Assembly: GCA_017997855.1 (NCBI GenBank)
Contig: JAGOEF010000110.1
Location: 1-5,879, forward strand
Origin: Bacteroidales bacterium
Lineage (GTDB): Bacteria > Bacteroidota > Bacteroidia > Bacteroidales > ML635J-15
Direction: 5' to 3'
Length of the DNA stretch: 5,879 nucleotides
Under the pieces are notes generated by a model. That model was given only the letters and a program-made list of their open reading frames with translations, had not been told where the DNA came from and made no database searches. The position numbers and the translations under genes were made by a program. Positions 4,701-5,879 of this stretch are shown in pieces. Numbering within the stretch: the first letter of the stretch is position 1; every line of letters starts with the position of its first letter.

Positions 4701-5879
4701 GCTTGTCGATGATGCCGTCGTTCCCATTCAGGTAGGTGGGCATGAAGATAAACTTCAGGTTTTGCGGTACATCGCACATGGCCAGCCTGCGTATCAGCGG
4801 GTCGTTGTCGTAATCGTGCAGCAGGTGGGTGCAAAAACGCACCGGATTGATGGAATGTCCGGTTTCGTTGCTTTGCATCATACACTGAATGTCTTTGTCA
4901 GGACCCATATTGTAGGCAGGAACCATAACAAAGGCCACAAAGTTGATGTCACCTTTATTTCTGGCAGCCATACACAACGAATCGATAAACATGTCGATGC
5001 CTTTGTTCCGGAATTCGTAGCGGCCACTGGTGCCAACAATAAAGGTGTTTTCGTCGCTGAAATCACCGTGCATGATATGGGCCAGCTTAAGTAATTTATT
5101 CCGGCTGGAATGGCGGTGGTCTTCAACCGTCAGTGCCGGAGGAACTATATCGAGGTTGAAGCCGTTGGGTGTTACCACATCCGGTTTACGGCCAATCATT
5201 TTCACGCATTCAACAGCTGTAATGTCGCTTACTGTGGTAAAGCAATCAGAATGGGCTGCAGCACTTTTCTCGAGTGAGTATTTCGATACAACATTAAATT
5301 CATTAGCGGCCAGATCGGGTTGAAAATTATCGAGGTTATTGTACAGATTTCTTCCATTTCCCGCAAGGCATCTTCCCAACACCGTAGCGTGTGTGGTAAA
5401 CACAGTTCCTATCTGAGGTGCATGTTTTTTGAGGTACAGAATTCCCGAACCGGTCATCCATTCATGAAAATGCGCAATGGCTCGCTCTCGTATATGCAGA
5501 TAGAAATTCGTAAAGCTTTCGATAACCATTCCGGCAGCATAGCCAAACAATGCCGGTTCGATATAATCCCATTGACCCGAAAGGCTGTCGAGCTGGTAAG
5601 TCTCCCACAATTCGGCAAAAACTTCATCTTTTTTCGGAAACAGGGCGGTGAAATCAACGAGTATAACCTGCTGGGGCTTGTCAATATTCCAGGTACCGGT
5701 TTTAATTCTGAGTCCTTCGGAAGCAGCCTGTTGCTTCCATTCGCAAAACAACATCGGATCTTCGGTAAATTCGGGGTTTTGCTTGTCTTCGCGCCACAGG
5801 TCGGGACCAACAAATATGTATTTATCGCCGAGTTTACCCTGCTGTTGAATCAATGCTGCCTTGGTGGCCAGTACTGTGT
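1729..5879 (-). CDS. Glycogen synthase (GT3) fused to alpha-glucan phosphorylase (GT35), 5' end missing
   Basis: The frame runs from the right edge to TAG 1731-1729, 1382 full codons; the true start lies outside. The first visible residues, TVLATKAALIQQQ, continue the GT3 motif KVGGIYTVLxTK, so perhaps a few dozen residues are missing. Counting from Leu at 5853 as 1: the synthase half spans about 1-520 with HFHEW (128-132), TTHATLLGR-like TTHATVLGR (153-161), SGRYEFRNKG (276-285, R278 and K284) and YYEPWGYTPLE (401-411) carrying the catalytic glutamates E403 and E411. It uses a nucleotide-sugar donor to extend alpha-1,4-glucan. DUF3417 follows (about 545-622), then the phosphorylase: SGGLG (650-654), TTHTPVPAGH (837-846), FARRFATYKR (1026-1035), GKAHPNDK (1063-1070) and EASGTSGMK with the PLP lysine K1130. 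It releases glucose-1-phosphate from glucan ends. All key residues are present, so both halves are probably active in the cytoplasm. The fused type is known in Bacteroidota. Confidence 0.95.
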   Translation of the reverse strand, partial: TVLATKAALIQQQGKLGDKYIFVGPDLWREDKQNPEFTEDPMLFCEWKQQAASEGLRIKTGTWNIDKPQQVILVDFTALFPKKDEVFAELWETYQLDSLSGQWDYIEPALFGYAAGMVIESFTNFYLHIRERAIAHFHEWMTGSGILYLKKHAPQIGTVFTTHATVLGRCLAGNGRNLYNNLDNFQPDLAANEFNVVSKYSLEKSAAAHSDCFTTVSDITAVECVKMIGRKPDVVTPNGFNLDIVPPALTVEDHRHSSRNKLLKLAHIMHGDFSDENTFIVGTSGRYEFRNKGIDMFIDSLCMAARNKGDINFVAFVMVPAYNMGPDKDIQCMMQSNETGHSINPVRFCTHLLHDYDNDPLIRRLAMCDVPQNLKFIFMPTYLNGNDGIIDKPYYEVLPALDLTVFASYYEPWGYTPLESIAFYVPTVTTSLAGFGAWIKQYYPEGNKACFVVERDDMNYSPATDALVSYINEIAGIVNGKHRELRLQAFETAKIAMWQNLVKHYLEAFDITLGKVEERKESFIHLKQTGYIPQLKSEINQPDWQSIEVAAALPERFEKLRDIMMNIWWSWNNNALEMFRYIDPVLWEKWRYNPITLLKDVSELRFAELLDDKEFIETYETISGEFDEYMAAAANPKPPRIAYFSMEYGLNDNLKIFSGGLGILAGDYMKEASDSNVDMFGVGLLYRHGYFRQKLSVHGEQLSEYLPQRFSNLPISAVKDDNGNWLEVSVVFPGRTVFARIWRVRVGRINMYLLDTDYEKNDDDDRQISYQLYGGDNENRLRQEMILGIGGIRLIRLLKLQPEIYHVNEGHAAFIGLERLRVLMHERGLTFSESLDYIRASTLFTTHTPVPAGHDVFDEDLMRTYMSHYPGRFNISWEEFMNFGKATPGDKKFSMSYLAANFAQEINGVSLLHGQVSREIFHNLYHEFLPEELHVSYATNGVHYKTWTAPAWQDFYEKHMGKDVEAWLSDSDQWKQLQQVAPAEIWELRQNQRRLLIEYLHKRVRKHWVSRFENPKNMITVLDNMKPEALTIAFARRFATYKRAHLLFKNPQRLAEIVNNPNMPVQFIFAGKAHPNDKAGQDLIKHIVEMSRQPEFLGKIVFLENYDISLAQKLVQGVDIWLNTPTRPLEASGTSGMKAVLNGVLHYSVLDGWWVEGYKKGGGWALPKERTYQNQDFQDELDSESLYATLENEIIPMFYKRNTAGVPEQWVSFIKKSISEIAPQFTTRRMMHDYYSRFYHKLAERTGLLRADSYGRLAQLNKWKKYISSRWKEVAMLDIKTAKPDSDPAQTGDIIRMKIAMNLNGIQPGDIRLELIITENFFGRRELINIEEAAWVNESNGIDNFEISTRLHEPGTINYALRVVPHHEMIPYKADFNLVKWL

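Noticed and set aside
5851..5853. TTG as the start of the synthase-phosphorylase gene
   Set aside because: The frame stays open to the window edge, and the residues before it (TVLATKAA) belong to the conserved GT3 N-terminal motif, so the true start is outside.

Overview
The window looks like chromosomal DNA of a member of the Bacteroidota, probably Bacteroidales or a close relative. Three things suggest this: the long minus-strand gene is a glycogen-synthase/alpha-glucan-phosphorylase fusion of the type known from that phylum; recognisable Shine-Dalgarno sequences are missing in front of the genes; and TAnnTTTG (-7 type) promoter boxes stand before the tRNA gene and the antitoxin gene. The taxonomic call rests on family knowledge and motif reading, not on a search.

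Right part (1729-5879, minus strand): one very large gene with its 5' end beyond the right edge. It encodes a two-enzyme polypeptide, an N-terminal GT3-type glycogen synthase followed by a DUF3417 segment and a GT35-type (TIGR02094-like) alpha-glucan phosphorylase. The active-site residues of both halves are visible. One chain would carry the enzyme that extends glycogen and the enzyme that releases glucose-1-phosphate from it.

Middle (1521-1672, minus strand): a tRNA-Arg(TCT) gene with a promoter box in front and a strong hairpin terminator behind.

Left part (1-1520): visibly more AT-rich and accessory in character. On the minus strand there is a run of four small, closely packed genes: a hypothetical protein whose reading frame is cut off at its 5' side by a repeat, a 46-residue single-pass membrane protein starting 2 bases after it, a DUF2683-like antitoxin, and a RelE/ParE-type toxin that overlaps the antitoxin stop by ATGA. 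The toxin frame is broken by one surplus A in an A6 run. On the plus strand there is the 3' end of an unidentified gene (2-160) and a possible decayed coding remnant (406-513). The last gene on each strand runs toward a shared hairpin at 498-518.

The least explained element is a repeat of about 85-92 bp present three times in the same orientation (171-262, 318-406, 1423-1506). Each copy has an outer hairpin followed by three complementary arms, the middle of which can pair with either neighbour. All copies sit at gene edges, and one appears to truncate the hypothetical gene. It is the best candidate here for an undescribed mobile or regulatory element. The fusion enzyme and the toxin-antitoxin pair belong to known families.
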